The notes below the pieces were generated by a model that saw only the letters and a program-made list of their open reading frames with translations, was not told where the DNA came from and searched no databases. 64,000 nt of DNA from Ponticoccus alexandrii (GTDB lineage: Bacteria; Pseudomonadota; Alphaproteobacteria; Rhodobacterales; Rhodobacteraceae), in assembly GCF_016806125.1 (NCBI RefSeq), contig NZ_CP047166.1, forward strand, positions 124,001-188,000, written 5' to 3'. Shown one piece after another: positions 34,416 to 42,202 of this stretch. Position 1 is the first letter of the stretch; each line of letters starts with the position of its first letter. A program made the translations under genes and the position numbers.

Positions 34416-35933
34416 ATGAGCCGCATTCTCGCCATCGATAGCGGGCTGACCGTCACCAAGGCGGTGATCTTCGACCTTGCGGGCCGCCCCTGTGGCGTGG
34501 CGCGCCGGAACCTTGCGCAGATCATGCCCGCGCCGCGCCGGGTGGAACGCGACATGCAGGACTTCTGGCGCCAGACCGCAGAGGCGGTGCGCGAGGCGCT
34601 TGAGGTCAGCAGCACCGCCCCCGGGGACATCCTCTGCGTGGCGGCCACGGCCCATGGCGACGGCATCTACCTGCTGGACAAGGCCGGGGCGCCCTTGGGC
34701 AACGGCATCCTCTCTCTCGACAGTCGGGCCGAGCGGCAGGTGGCGGGTTGGGAGGACACCGACCTGCCCGCCCGCGCCTTGGTCCTGACCGGGCAGGCGC
34801 CGCATGTCTCGGCGCCCTCGGCGCTGCTGGCGTGGATGATGGCGGAAGAGCCGGAGCGTTTCACCCGCATCGGCCATATCCTCGCCTGCAAGGACTGGCT
34901 GTGCTATTGCCTCTGCGGCGTTATCGGCACCGACCGGACAGAGGCCAGCACCTCTTTCACCGACGTCAGGACGCAGGAGTGGTCCGAGGCGGCGCTGGAT
35001 CTCTACGGGCTGGGCGCGCTGCGCCATGCCCTGCCCGAGGCCGCGCATTCCGCCGAAGTCGTGGGCCACGTGACGCCCGAGGCCGCCGCCCTGACCGGTC
35101 TGGCACAGGGCACGCCGGTTGCGGCGGGCCTGCACGACGTCACCGCCTCGACGCTGGGCATCGGTGCCCATACGCCCGGCGTGATCGGCGTCGTCGCGGG
35201 CACCTATTCCATCAACGAGGCTGTCTCTGACGCACCCAGAACCGACGTGCGCTGGTTCTGCCGGAACGCGATTACGCCGGGGCAGTGGAATTCCATGTCC
35301 ATCTCGCCCGCCTCGACGACCAATTACGACTGGTTCCTCGACACGCTCTGTGCCACCGACCGGGCCGCCAAGGGTACGGCGATCCACGCCGACCTGACGC
35401 CGGAAATCGAGGCCGCCCTCGCGCGGCCCTCGCCGATCCTCTACCACCCCTACCTCTTCGGCTCGCCCATGGGCGCGGCCCCCAGCGCCGGGTTCCTTGG
35501 TCTGCGCGGCTGGCACGGGCGCGGCGACATGTTGGCCGCGCTGCTGGAAGGGATCGCCTTCAACCACCGCCAGCACGTTGACGCCCTGCGGGACGGCTTT
35601 GGCGGTGACGTGGCGCGCCTGACCGGGGGCGCCTCGCGCAACCCTTTGGTGGCGCAGCTTTTTGCAGATGTGCTGAACATGCCGGTGACGGTCACGGACA
35701 CCGACGAGGCCGCAGCCTGGGGCGCGGCGCTGTGTGCCGGGGCCGCCGTGGGCGCCTTCGCGCGCTTCGACGCCGACCCGCGCGACCTGTCGGATGCGGT
35801 CACGCACCAGCCCGACCCAGCGCGCGCCGCCCACTATGAGGCCCGCTACACCGTCTTCCGCGAGGTGGCTGCGGACCTGTCGCAAACCTACGCGCGGCTC
35901 AATGCGCTGGAAACCATGGAGCGCGGGGCATGA
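34416..35933 (+). CDS. FGGY carbohydrate kinase, second polyol kinase
   Basis: 505 residues. FGGY signatures: 'ILAIDSGLTVTKAVIFDLAG' at 4-23, 'ATAHGDGIYLLDKAGAPLGN' around 75, 'VVAGTYSINEAV', and 'LTGGASRNPLVAQLFADVL'. The text around 'GIYLLDKAGAPLGNGILSLD' is close to LyxK (L-xylulose kinase) and to EryA, not to glycerol kinase. Coupled by ATGA to a GlpD-like dehydrogenase, repeating the eryA-eryB arrangement. The substrate is unknown: threitol, another tetritol or a pentitol are possible. Confidence 0.8.
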   Translation: MSRILAIDSGLTVTKAVIFDLAGRPCGVARRNLAQIMPAPRRVERDMQDFWRQTAEAVREALEVSSTAPGDILCVAATAHGDGIYLLDKAGAPLGNGILSLDSRAERQVAGWEDTDLPARALVLTGQAPHVSAPSALLAWMMAEEPERFTRIGHILACKDWLCYCLCGVIGTDRTEASTSFTDVRTQEWSEAALDLYGLGALRHALPEAAHSAEVVGHVTPEAAALTGLAQGTPVAAGLHDVTASTLGIGAHTPGVIGVVAGTYSINEAVSDAPRTDVRWFCRNAITPGQWNSMSISPASTTNYDWFLDTLCATDRAAKGTAIHADLTPEIEAALARPSPILYHPYLFGSPMGAAPSAGFLGLRGWHGRGDMLAALLEGIAFNHRQHVDALRDGFGGDVARLTGGASRNPLVAQLFADVLNMPVTVTDTDEAAAWGAALCAGAAVGAFARFDADPRDLSDAVTHQPDPARAAHYEARYTVFREVAADLSQTYARLNALETMERGA

Positions 35934-37576
35934 GCGAGGCTTTCGACGTTGTCATCATCGGCGCGGGCGTGAACGGCGCGGGGCTGTACCGCGACCTCTG
36001 CGCGCAGGGCCTGCGCTGCCTGATTGTGGACAAAGGCGACTTTGGCTCGGGCACCTCTGCCGCCCCGTCGCGGCTGATCCACGGCGGGCTGAAGTACCTC
36101 GAAACCGGCGAGCTTCGGCTGGTGGCCGAGTCCACCTACGAGCGCAACCTGCTGCTGCGCAACGCCCCGCACCTCGTGAAGCCCTTGCCGACGCTGCTGC
36201 CGATCTTCTCGTGGACCAAGGGCATCGGGGCGGCGCTGCGCACGCTGCTGGGGTCGACCACCGCGCCGCGCAGCCGGGGGGCGCTGCTGGTGAAGGTGGG
36301 GCTGGCGATGTACGACTTCTACGGGCGCCGGGCGCGGGTCATGCCGCGCCATCGGATGTTCTCGCGTCGGCGCGCTCTGGAGGAGGTTCCCGCCCTGACG
36401 CCGCGCATCGCCGCCGTGGGCCGCTACCACGACGCCACCGTGACCGCGCCGGAACGGCTGGTGCTGGAACTGGTGCAGGACGGCGCGCGCCTGTCGCCGG
36501 GGTCCGAGGCGCTGAACTGGACGGCGCTGGCAGGGCGCAGCGGCGCGGTGCTGCATCTGGACGGTCCGGGCGGCGCACGAGAGGTGACGGCGCGGCTGGT
36601 GGTCAACGCCGCCGGGCCGTGGATCGACAGCGTGAACCGCGCGCTGGCCATGCCCCTGCCGAAACAAATTGGCGGCACCAAGGGGTCGCACATCCTGCTC
36701 GATCACCCCGAACTGCTGCGCCAGCTCGACGGGCGGATGATCTATTTCGAGGGCAACGACGGGCGCATCCTGCTGGTCTTTCCCTATCACGGACGGGCGC
36801 TGGTGGGGTCCACCGACATCCCTGCCGACGATCCCGACGAGGCCGTCTGCACGCCCGAAGAAATCACCTATTTCATGGACGCCCTGCGCGACCTGCTGCC
36901 GGGGCTGAGTTTCGACGAGGGGCAGATCGTCTATGCCTACGCGGGCATCCGACCGCTGCCGAACTCCGAAGGGGTGGCGCCGGGGTTGATCAGCCGCGAC
37001 CACTCCGCCCCCGTGGCAGAGCCCGAGGGCGACCGCCCCTTCCCGGTGATCGCCCTGATCGGTGGCAAGTGGACGACCTTCCGCGCCTTCTCTGCCGAGG
37101 TGGCCGATACGGTGCTGGAGCGGTTGGGCCATGCGCGCCGTCAGGGCACCGACGCGTTGCGCATCGGCGGCGGGCAAGACGTGCCGGATGAGGCGGCGCG
37201 CGAGGGCTGGATCGCAAAGACCGCTGCCGCGACCGGTGCCTCGCCCGAGCGCGTGGCGCTGTTGCTAGACCGCTACGGAAGCACCGCGCGGGCCGTCGCC
37301 GACGAAGAGGGCGCCGGTCCGGTCCTGTTGGGGGGTACCGATCTCTCCGAGGGAGAGGTCCGCCACATTGCCCGGACCGAGCAGGTCGTGCATCTGGAGG
37401 ACATCGTGCTGCGCCGCACCACGCTGGGCGTGACCGGGCAGGCCTCGGGCGCGGTGATCGCGCGTCTCGCCGAAGTCGCCGGCGCGGTGCTGGGCTGGGA
37501 CGAGCCGCGGCAGGCGGAGGAGATGACGCACTGCACGGAAACGCTGACCCAGCGCCATAACGCGCCGCCTTCGTGA
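35930..37576 (+). CDS. GlpD-like FAD-dependent polyol-phosphate dehydrogenase
   Basis: 548 residues, longer than EryB (502). FAD motif 'VVIIGAGVNGAGLYRDLCAQG' region near 5-25, 'SAAPSRLIHGGLKYLETGELRLV', 'VVNAAGPWIDSVN', 'KGSHILLDHP', and a C-terminal domain 'VRHIARTEQVVHLEDIVLRRT' characteristic of glycerol-3-phosphate dehydrogenases. It probably oxidises the phosphate ester made by the kinase it overlaps. Glycerol 3-phosphate remains possible; the absence of GlpK, GlpF or GlpR nearby argues for another polyol phosphate. Confidence 0.82.
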   Translation: MSEAFDVVIIGAGVNGAGLYRDLCAQGLRCLIVDKGDFGSGTSAAPSRLIHGGLKYLETGELRLVAESTYERNLLLRNAPHLVKPLPTLLPIFSWTKGIGAALRTLLGSTTAPRSRGALLVKVGLAMYDFYGRRARVMPRHRMFSRRRALEEVPALTPRIAAVGRYHDATVTAPERLVLELVQDGARLSPGSEALNWTALAGRSGAVLHLDGPGGAREVTARLVVNAAGPWIDSVNRALAMPLPKQIGGTKGSHILLDHPELLRQLDGRMIYFEGNDGRILLVFPYHGRALVGSTDIPADDPDEAVCTPEEITYFMDALRDLLPGLSFDEGQIVYAYAGIRPLPNSEGVAPGLISRDHSAPVAEPEGDRPFPVIALIGGKWTTFRAFSAEVADTVLERLGHARRQGTDALRIGGGQDVPDEAAREGWIAKTAAATGASPERVALLLDRYGSTARAVADEEGAGPVLLGGTDLSEGEVRHIARTEQVVHLEDIVLRRTTLGVTGQASGAVIARLAEVAGAVLGWDEPRQAEEMTHCTETLTQRHNAPPS

Positions 37577-37671
37577 GAGGCGAGGCGGCTTGAGACTGCC
37601 CGGGACACCTGTCTACCCGTAACGCAGCCCAACCTGCCAACACGTACCTTAACCATGTCTTGATCGCCCGG

Positions 37672-37743
37672 CCGACGGCAACGTCGGGCCGCGCCGTTCC
37701 GCCCCCACGGGGCGGCGCGATGCGCCACCCCTCGGAACGGCGC
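37672..37743. repeat. Stacked inverted repeats between convergent genes
   Basis: CCGACG-GCAA-CGTCGG (37672-37687) is a stem closed by a GNRA-type tetraloop. It is followed by a perfect 11-base inverted repeat GCGCCGTTCCG/CGGAACGGCGC (37691-37701 and 37733-37743) whose 31-base interior can fold again (GGCG...CGCC). No T-run follows on the plus strand. The set may end or protect the dehydrogenase transcript. Confidence 0.45.
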
Positions 37744-37797
37744 TACAAATCGGCGGTCCTGACGCCCAACATCACAGATCAAGGCATATCGTAAGGG

Positions 37798-37823
37798 AAA
37801 AACCCGACGCGGGACGCGCCGGG
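37798..37823 (-). terminator. Intrinsic terminator of the apnO-like gene
   Basis: On the minus strand, CCCGGCGCG-TCC-CGCGTCGGG (nine pairs, one G-T) is followed directly by TTTTT, about 30 bases after the stop codon. A textbook intrinsic terminator. Confidence 0.85.
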
Positions 37824-37851
37824 CCAGTCGTGCCGTCAGGGAGCGACGGGG

Positions 37852-38679
37852 TCAGGTGATCCGCTTGATGGAATCCATGATCTCTTGCTGGTCGAAGACG
37901 CGCTTCCAGTCGTCCTTCATTAGCGCGGGGATGCCGAACTCGATGGCCTTGTTGCAGGCGTCCGAGAACTGGCCTTCCTGCACGCCGAAGATCACGGCGC
38001 CGAGGATGTTCATGTGGCCCAGCAGGAAATCCTTGGCGCATTCCTCGGAAATGCCCTGCTTCACGCATTCGTCCATGGCCTGCTTCATCACCACCAGCAG
38101 CGAGGCGCAGACGGTCTCGGACAGACCCGGCTCGAGATAGGCGAGCTGCTCGACCGTGACACGGTAGGTCTGGCGCACGGGGGCATAGATCGCCTTGGCC
38201 ACCTTGTCACCCAGCGCGTAATGCTCTTCCGGGCCCTGCATCAGCGCGTTCACGACACCTTGCGGATGGGCCACGCCGCCGAAGCGGTCGAGGCGCGCGG
38301 CCTCGGTCGGCTCGTTGTGGAAGATCATCGGGTGGCAGGGGTGCGTCACGAAATAGGTGATGTCCGCGCGCTCGGGCAGGTGGCCCGCATAGGGCGCGGC
38401 GGCGTCGAGGATCACGACCATGGTGCCCGGTTTCAGCACCGGCACGATGCCCGAGGCGACCTTGCCGATCAGCGTATCCGGCACCGCCAGAACGACCACT
38501 TCGGCGCCGTCAAGCGCCTCTTGCTGGTCGACGCAATCGACGCCCACCGCCTCTTTCAGGCGCGCGCGACCGGCCTCGGAGACTTCGACATGGGAAACCT
38601 CGAAATCCGTCTTGGCAAGGTTCAGAGACAGGCGCACGCCCATCTTGCCGCCGGCGCCGAGCAGGGCAAGTTTCGTCAT
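37852..38679 (-). CDS. apnO: 6-phosphogluconate dehydrogenase-like oxidoreductase, probable D-apionate oxidoisomerase
   Basis: 275 residues. N-terminal Rossmann motif 'LALLGAGGKMGVRLSLNLA' (4-22) and an all-helical C-terminal domain of the phosphogluconate dehydrogenase type ('EQLAYLEPGLSETVCASLLVVMKQAMDECVKQG'). This family includes ApnO, which oxidises D-apionate and migrates a hydroxymethyl group to give 3-oxo-isoapionate. The assignment rests on co-location with a DUF1537 kinase and a RuBisCO-like protein, as in the published D-apiose pathways. ATG follows GGAGGAAACATC. Other sugar-acid dehydrogenases of this fold are possible. Confidence 0.65.
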   Translation of the reverse strand: MTKLALLGAGGKMGVRLSLNLAKTDFEVSHVEVSEAGRARLKEAVGVDCVDQQEALDGAEVVVLAVPDTLIGKVASGIVPVLKPGTMVVILDAAAPYAGHLPERADITYFVTHPCHPMIFHNEPTEAARLDRFGGVAHPQGVVNALMQGPEEHYALGDKVAKAIYAPVRQTYRVTVEQLAYLEPGLSETVCASLLVVMKQAMDECVKQGISEECAKDFLLGHMNILGAVIFGVQEGQFSDACNKAIEFGIPALMKDDWKRVFDQQEIMDSIKRIT

Positions 38680-38710
38680 GATGTTTCCTCCATCCCGGGA
38701 CAGCCCACGA

Positions 38711-38753
38711 GTTAACAGATCGTTAACCGGGCTTGAATAGCTGGTATGATCAG
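38711..38753. promoter_or_regulatory. Control region between apnO-like and oiaK-like genes
   Basis: GTTAAC occurs twice 11 bases apart (38711-38716, 38722-38727), one helical turn, and GGTATGATCAG (38743-38753) follows. The second element recurs as GGTATGATGAG upstream of the RuBisCO-like gene, at 42153-42163. Both are in short divergent promoter regions flanking a GntR gene, so they are candidate GntR operators. Confidence 0.45.
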
Positions 38754-38800
38754 ATAATGTGCGGGCGATTAACCTGTCAACAAGCAATTCGGGGGTGACC

Positions 38801-40144
38801 GTGGCGCGACTGCTGAGCTGGTTCGGGGACGACTTTACCGGGTCGACCTCGGTGATGGAGGTGCTGGCCTTTGCCGGGATCGACACGGTGCTGTTTTCCG
38901 ACATCCCGTCGCCCGCCCTGATGGCGCGTTTCGCAGGGGCGCAGGCGGTGGGTATCGCCTCGACCGCGCGGACCGAGGGGCCAGAGTGGATGACGGCCAA
39001 CCTGCCGGAGCCCTTCAGTTTTCTGAAGGGGCTGGGCGCGCCGCTCTTGCACTACAAGGTCTGTTCGACTTTCGATTCCGCGCCGAGCTCGGGGAATATC
39101 GGCAAGGCCATCGAGATCGGGCTGGAGGTGACCGGCAGCCGCGCTGCCCCGGTGCTGACCGGCGCGCCGCAGAACCGGCGCTATCAGGCCTTCGGGCATC
39201 TCTTCGCGGGCACCTTCGACGGCGTCTTCCGGCTGGACCGTCACCCGGTCATGGCGCGTCATCCGGTCACCCCGATGCATGAAGCGGACCTGCTGAAGCA
39301 CCTCGCCGCGCAGACGGACCTGCCCTCGGCGCTGGTGGATCTGGAGGCGCTCTGGTCCGATCCGCAGGCGGCGCTGGATCGTGCGCTGCAGGCGGGGGCG
39401 CGCATGGTGTCCATCGACTCGATGGACCCGGTGACAGAGGAAGCCGCCGGGCGCCTGCTGTGGGAGAACCGCGCGGAAATGGGCTTTGTCGCGGGGTCGC
39501 AGGGCGTGGAATACGCGCTTGTCCGGCATTGGCAGAAGGCCGGGCTGATCCCGCCGCCACAGCCCCTGACCGGCGCGGGACGGGTCGAGCGCATCGCCGT
39601 CGTGTCGGGGTCCGTCTCGCCCTCGACCGCGCGGCAGATCGCATGGGCGGCGGCGAACGGGTTCGAGGTGATCCGTTTCGACGCGGCCAGCGTGATCCGC
39701 GACCCCGCGCAACTGGATACCGAGATCGCCAGGGCCATCGAGGCGGGCGCCGCGTCGCGGGCCAGCCCGCTGGTCTGTTCCGCCACCGGCCCGGACGACC
39801 CGGCGGTTGCCGCCGTGCGCGCGGCGCTGACGAGCGGAACCATGAGCGGCCCCGAGGCCAACGAGATGATCGGCAAGGCCCTGGGCCGCATCCTTGACGG
39901 CATCCTGCGGGAAACCGGGCTGCGCCGGGCGGTGATCTCGGGCGGCGACACATCGGGGCACGGGATGCGCGCGCTGGGTATCGAGGCGCTTCAGGCGCTG
40001 GCGCCGACGATCCCCGCCGCGCCGCTTTGTGTCGGCCATGGCGGCGGCATCCACGACGGGCTGCAGATCGCGCTGAAGGGCGGGCAAATGGGCAGCGAGG
40101 ACTTCCTTGGCTGGATCCGCGACGGCGGCGGCCCACGCGGCTGA
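38801..40144 (+). CDS. oiaK: DUF1537 four-carbon acid sugar kinase, probable 3-oxo-isoapionate kinase
   Basis: 447 residues from GTG (VARLLSWFGDDFTGSTSV), five bases after GGGGG; GTG 38795 is an alternative. N-terminal DUF1537 sugar-binding domain with 'FGDDFTGS', and C-terminal nucleotide-binding domain with 'VVSGSVSPST' and 'VISGGDTSGHGM'. Family members phosphorylate 3-oxo-tetronates or related acids; OiaK makes 3-oxo-isoapionate 4-phosphate. Context (ApnO-like and RLP) favours OiaK over OtnK, since the otn partner genes (aldolase, isomerase) are missing. Confidence 0.68.
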   Translation: MARLLSWFGDDFTGSTSVMEVLAFAGIDTVLFSDIPSPALMARFAGAQAVGIASTARTEGPEWMTANLPEPFSFLKGLGAPLLHYKVCSTFDSAPSSGNIGKAIEIGLEVTGSRAAPVLTGAPQNRRYQAFGHLFAGTFDGVFRLDRHPVMARHPVTPMHEADLLKHLAAQTDLPSALVDLEALWSDPQAALDRALQAGARMVSIDSMDPVTEEAAGRLLWENRAEMGFVAGSQGVEYALVRHWQKAGLIPPPQPLTGAGRVERIAVVSGSVSPSTARQIAWAAANGFEVIRFDAASVIRDPAQLDTEIARAIEAGAASRASPLVCSATGPDDPAVAAVRAALTSGTMSGPEANEMIGKALGRILDGILRETGLRRAVISGGDTSGHGMRALGIEALQALAPTIPAAPLCVGHGGGIHDGLQIALKGGQMGSEDFLGWIRDGGGPRG

Positions 40145-40155
40145 TCCTGCGTGTC

Positions 40156-40201
40156 CCGTCACCCGGCCCGCTGCGGGGGCTGCCATCGGGCCGGGTGACG
40201 G
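40156..40201. terminator. Bidirectional 15-bp inverted repeat between convergent genes
   Basis: CCGTCACCCGGCCCG and its exact complement CGGGCCGGGTGACGG are separated by 16 bases, between the ends of the oiaK-like (plus) and gntR (minus) genes. Stable enough to end transcripts from both sides, although no U-run is present. Confidence 0.6.
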
Positions 40202-40285
40202 CGCAGGCGGTGCGGCGCCGGTCCCTGTCCCGGCGCACCGGGTCGGGGGCGACGGGATCGCGTCTGCCGTCCCGGGGGCGCTGGC

Positions 40286-41020
40286 TCAGGCGTTTCCGCC
40301 CTCGTCCTCGCGGTGCAGGGAAAAGGCCTTGCTGGAGCGGTCGAGATGCGTGGCCATCTCGGCCACGGCGCCCTCGGCATCCTGCGCGCGCAGGCGGTCG
40401 AGGATGCGCTCGTGTTCCGCAAGCGTCACCTCTTCGTTGCCGGACCAGTGCAGCATCCCCTGATGGAAGGCGAAGAGCCAGCCGACCATGGCGCGCGATA
40501 CTGCGTGGATGATCGGGTTGCCCGCGATCTGCGCGATCTTGGAGTGAAAGGCCATGTCGGCGGCGATGAACTGCTGCAGGTCCTGCGACAGGTAGGCGCG
40601 CTGCCGGACGATGGTGTCCTCGAGGTCGAAGAGGTCGTCGTTGGTGCGCCGTTCGGCGGCCAGCCGGACCATGCCCAGCTCGAACATCCGCCGCGCCTCG
40701 CGCAGGTGGTCGACGTTGGCGGGTTCCATCGCCAGCACGAGGCGGATGATGTCGTCGGACTGGGTAAAGACCGTCTCGGCGTCGATCTGGTTCACCCGCG
40801 ACCGTTCGCCATGGCTGATGGTGATGAGCCCGCTGTTGTGCAGCGTCTGCAGGGCCTCGCGCACGGCGGGCCGCCCGACGCCGAAGCGCGCCATCAGGGC
40901 CCGTTCCGACGGCATGGTGTCGCCGGGCCGCAACTCTCCCGCGATGATCATCTTGCGCAGGCGGTCGAGCACCTCGTCCGACAGCTTGCGCCGGGTGATC
41001 TTCTCGGGTTCGTTTGTCAT
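40286..41020 (-). CDS. GntR-family (FCD/FadR type) regulator
   Basis: 244 residues. Winged helix ('DEVLDRLRKMIIAGELRPGD...PSERALMARFGVGRPAVREAL', about 14-60) and an FCD ligand domain with metal-binding 'MAFHSKIAQIAGN' and 'EHERILDRLRAQD...TH' histidines. FCD regulators sense sugar acids or carboxylates, which fits an apionate or tetronate inducer. ATG follows AAGGAGAGGCC. Encoded between the kinase and the dehydrogenase. Confidence 0.85.
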   Translation of the reverse strand: MTNEPEKITRRKLSDEVLDRLRKMIIAGELRPGDTMPSERALMARFGVGRPAVREALQTLHNSGLITISHGERSRVNQIDAETVFTQSDDIIRLVLAMEPANVDHLREARRMFELGMVRLAAERRTNDDLFDLEDTIVRQRAYLSQDLQQFIAADMAFHSKIAQIAGNPIIHAVSRAMVGWLFAFHQGMLHWSGNEEVTLAEHERILDRLRAQDAEGAVAEMATHLDRSSKAFSLHREDEGGNA

Positions 41021-41074
41021 GGCCTCTCCTTCGTTTCGCGCATGATGGCGCATGGTCGCGGTGCGGGAAAGCCG

Positions 41075-42094
41075 TCAGATCTCGGACAATTCGACGGTGC
41101 GCTGCTCTGCGGCGGAAAGATAGGCCGCCTCGACCAGCGCCAGCGTCAGGACGTTGTCGGCGCCCGAGGTTTCGGGCTGGGTGCCCGCCGCGACGCTGTC
41201 GACGAAGTGCTGCTGGATCAGCGCCACGCTTTCCTGAATGTTGTGCCACGGGCGCTCGGCCCATGGCAGCACCGGCGGGCTGACGTCGCGCGTCTCGGAC
41301 CCGTCGGGCGTCTGGATGGTCAGCCGGTAGCCCGCGTCCAGCCGCAGGGTGCCGCCGGTGCCGTCGATCTCCAGCAGGCTTTCGGGGAAGGTCTCTGGCT
41401 CGCGCCGGGTGGCGTAGGAGCAATCGACCACGCAGGTCACGCCATCCTTGTGCTCCAGCAGCATGGTGGCGACATCCTCGCCCTCGATCTTCGCATTGAT
41501 GCGGCGGGTGGTGGCGGTCAGGCGGCGCACGTCGCCGAACAGGGCGCGGGCAATGTCGAGGATATGGATGCCGAGATCCTCGATGATGAAGCGTTCGCCC
41601 GCTGCCAGGTAGGGCTGTCCGGTGAAGACGTCGTAGCCCGAGCGAAAGCTGACGCGGCCAAAGAAGGGCTCTCCGATTGCGCCGGCGCGCAGGGCGTCGA
41701 TGGCCGCGCGCACAGCGCTTTGCCAGCGGAAGTTCTCGTGGACCATCAGCGTCTTGCCGGTGGCCTCGACGGCGGCGACCATGGCGCGGGCGTCCTGCAT
41801 GGTCTGGGCGAAGGGCTTCTGGCAGATCACATGCACGTCGTGACGGGCGGCCAGTTCGACCAGCGCACGGTGCGACTGGACCGTGGTGGCGATATCGACC
41901 GTGTCAATGCCGCCGTCCGCGAACATCGCGCGTGCGTCGGTATAGGTGCGGGTTACGCCGAACTGCTCCTGCACGAGGCGCAATCGCTCGGGGTCGCGGT
42001 CGCAGACCGCCACCAACTCGGCCCCCGTGGCATCCTGCCAGCCATGCAGCTGGTTGATGGCAAAAAAACCGCATCCGATCAGCGCGACTTTCAT
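41075..42094 (-). CDS. apsD: Gfo/Idh/MocA oxidoreductase, candidate D-apiose dehydrogenase
   Basis: 339 residues from ATG with GGGAGGGTCGCC ahead; a longer open frame upstream has no start signal. N-terminal 'KVALIGCGFFAINQL' NAD-binding motif, catalytic lysine in 'VICQKPFAQT' (EKP position), and 'IEDLGIHILDIARALFGD' carrying the family His. The C-terminal sheet domain ends 'TLALVEAAYLSAAEQRTVEL'. D-apiose dehydrogenase belongs to this large family, but so do many other sugar dehydrogenases; the call rests on gene context. Confidence 0.55.
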   Translation of the reverse strand: MKVALIGCGFFAINQLHGWQDATGAELVAVCDRDPERLRLVQEQFGVTRTYTDARAMFADGGIDTVDIATTVQSHRALVELAARHDVHVICQKPFAQTMQDARAMVAAVEATGKTLMVHENFRWQSAVRAAIDALRAGAIGEPFFGRVSFRSGYDVFTGQPYLAAGERFIIEDLGIHILDIARALFGDVRRLTATTRRINAKIEGEDVATMLLEHKDGVTCVVDCSYATRREPETFPESLLEIDGTGGTLRLDAGYRLTIQTPDGSETRDVSPPVLPWAERPWHNIQESVALIQQHFVDSVAAGTQPETSGADNVLTLALVEAAYLSAAEQRTVELSEI

Positions 42095-42152
42095 GGCGAC
42101 CCTCCCTTGAATGGCAGCGCGACCATGCCTCATGCGGCGGTGGTTGCCAACA

Positions 42153-42163
42153 GGTATGATGAG
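42153..42163. promoter_or_regulatory. Second copy of the GGTATGATnAG element
   Basis: In the 108-base divergent gap between the Gfo/Idh/MocA gene and the RuBisCO-like gene, GGTATGATGAG is followed by TATTACT. Ten of eleven bases match the copy at 38743. The spacing to both starts (about 40-60 bases) suits an operator. Confidence 0.45.
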
Positions 42164-42202
42164 TATTACTGATCCGTGAATGCGGCGTTCGGAGGGGTTG
42201 CC

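Noticed and set aside
35930-37576. Glycerol-3-phosphate dehydrogenase glpD
   Set aside because: No glpK, glpF or glpR is near and the coupled kinase is LyxK/EryA-like; kept as GlpD-like of unknown substrate.
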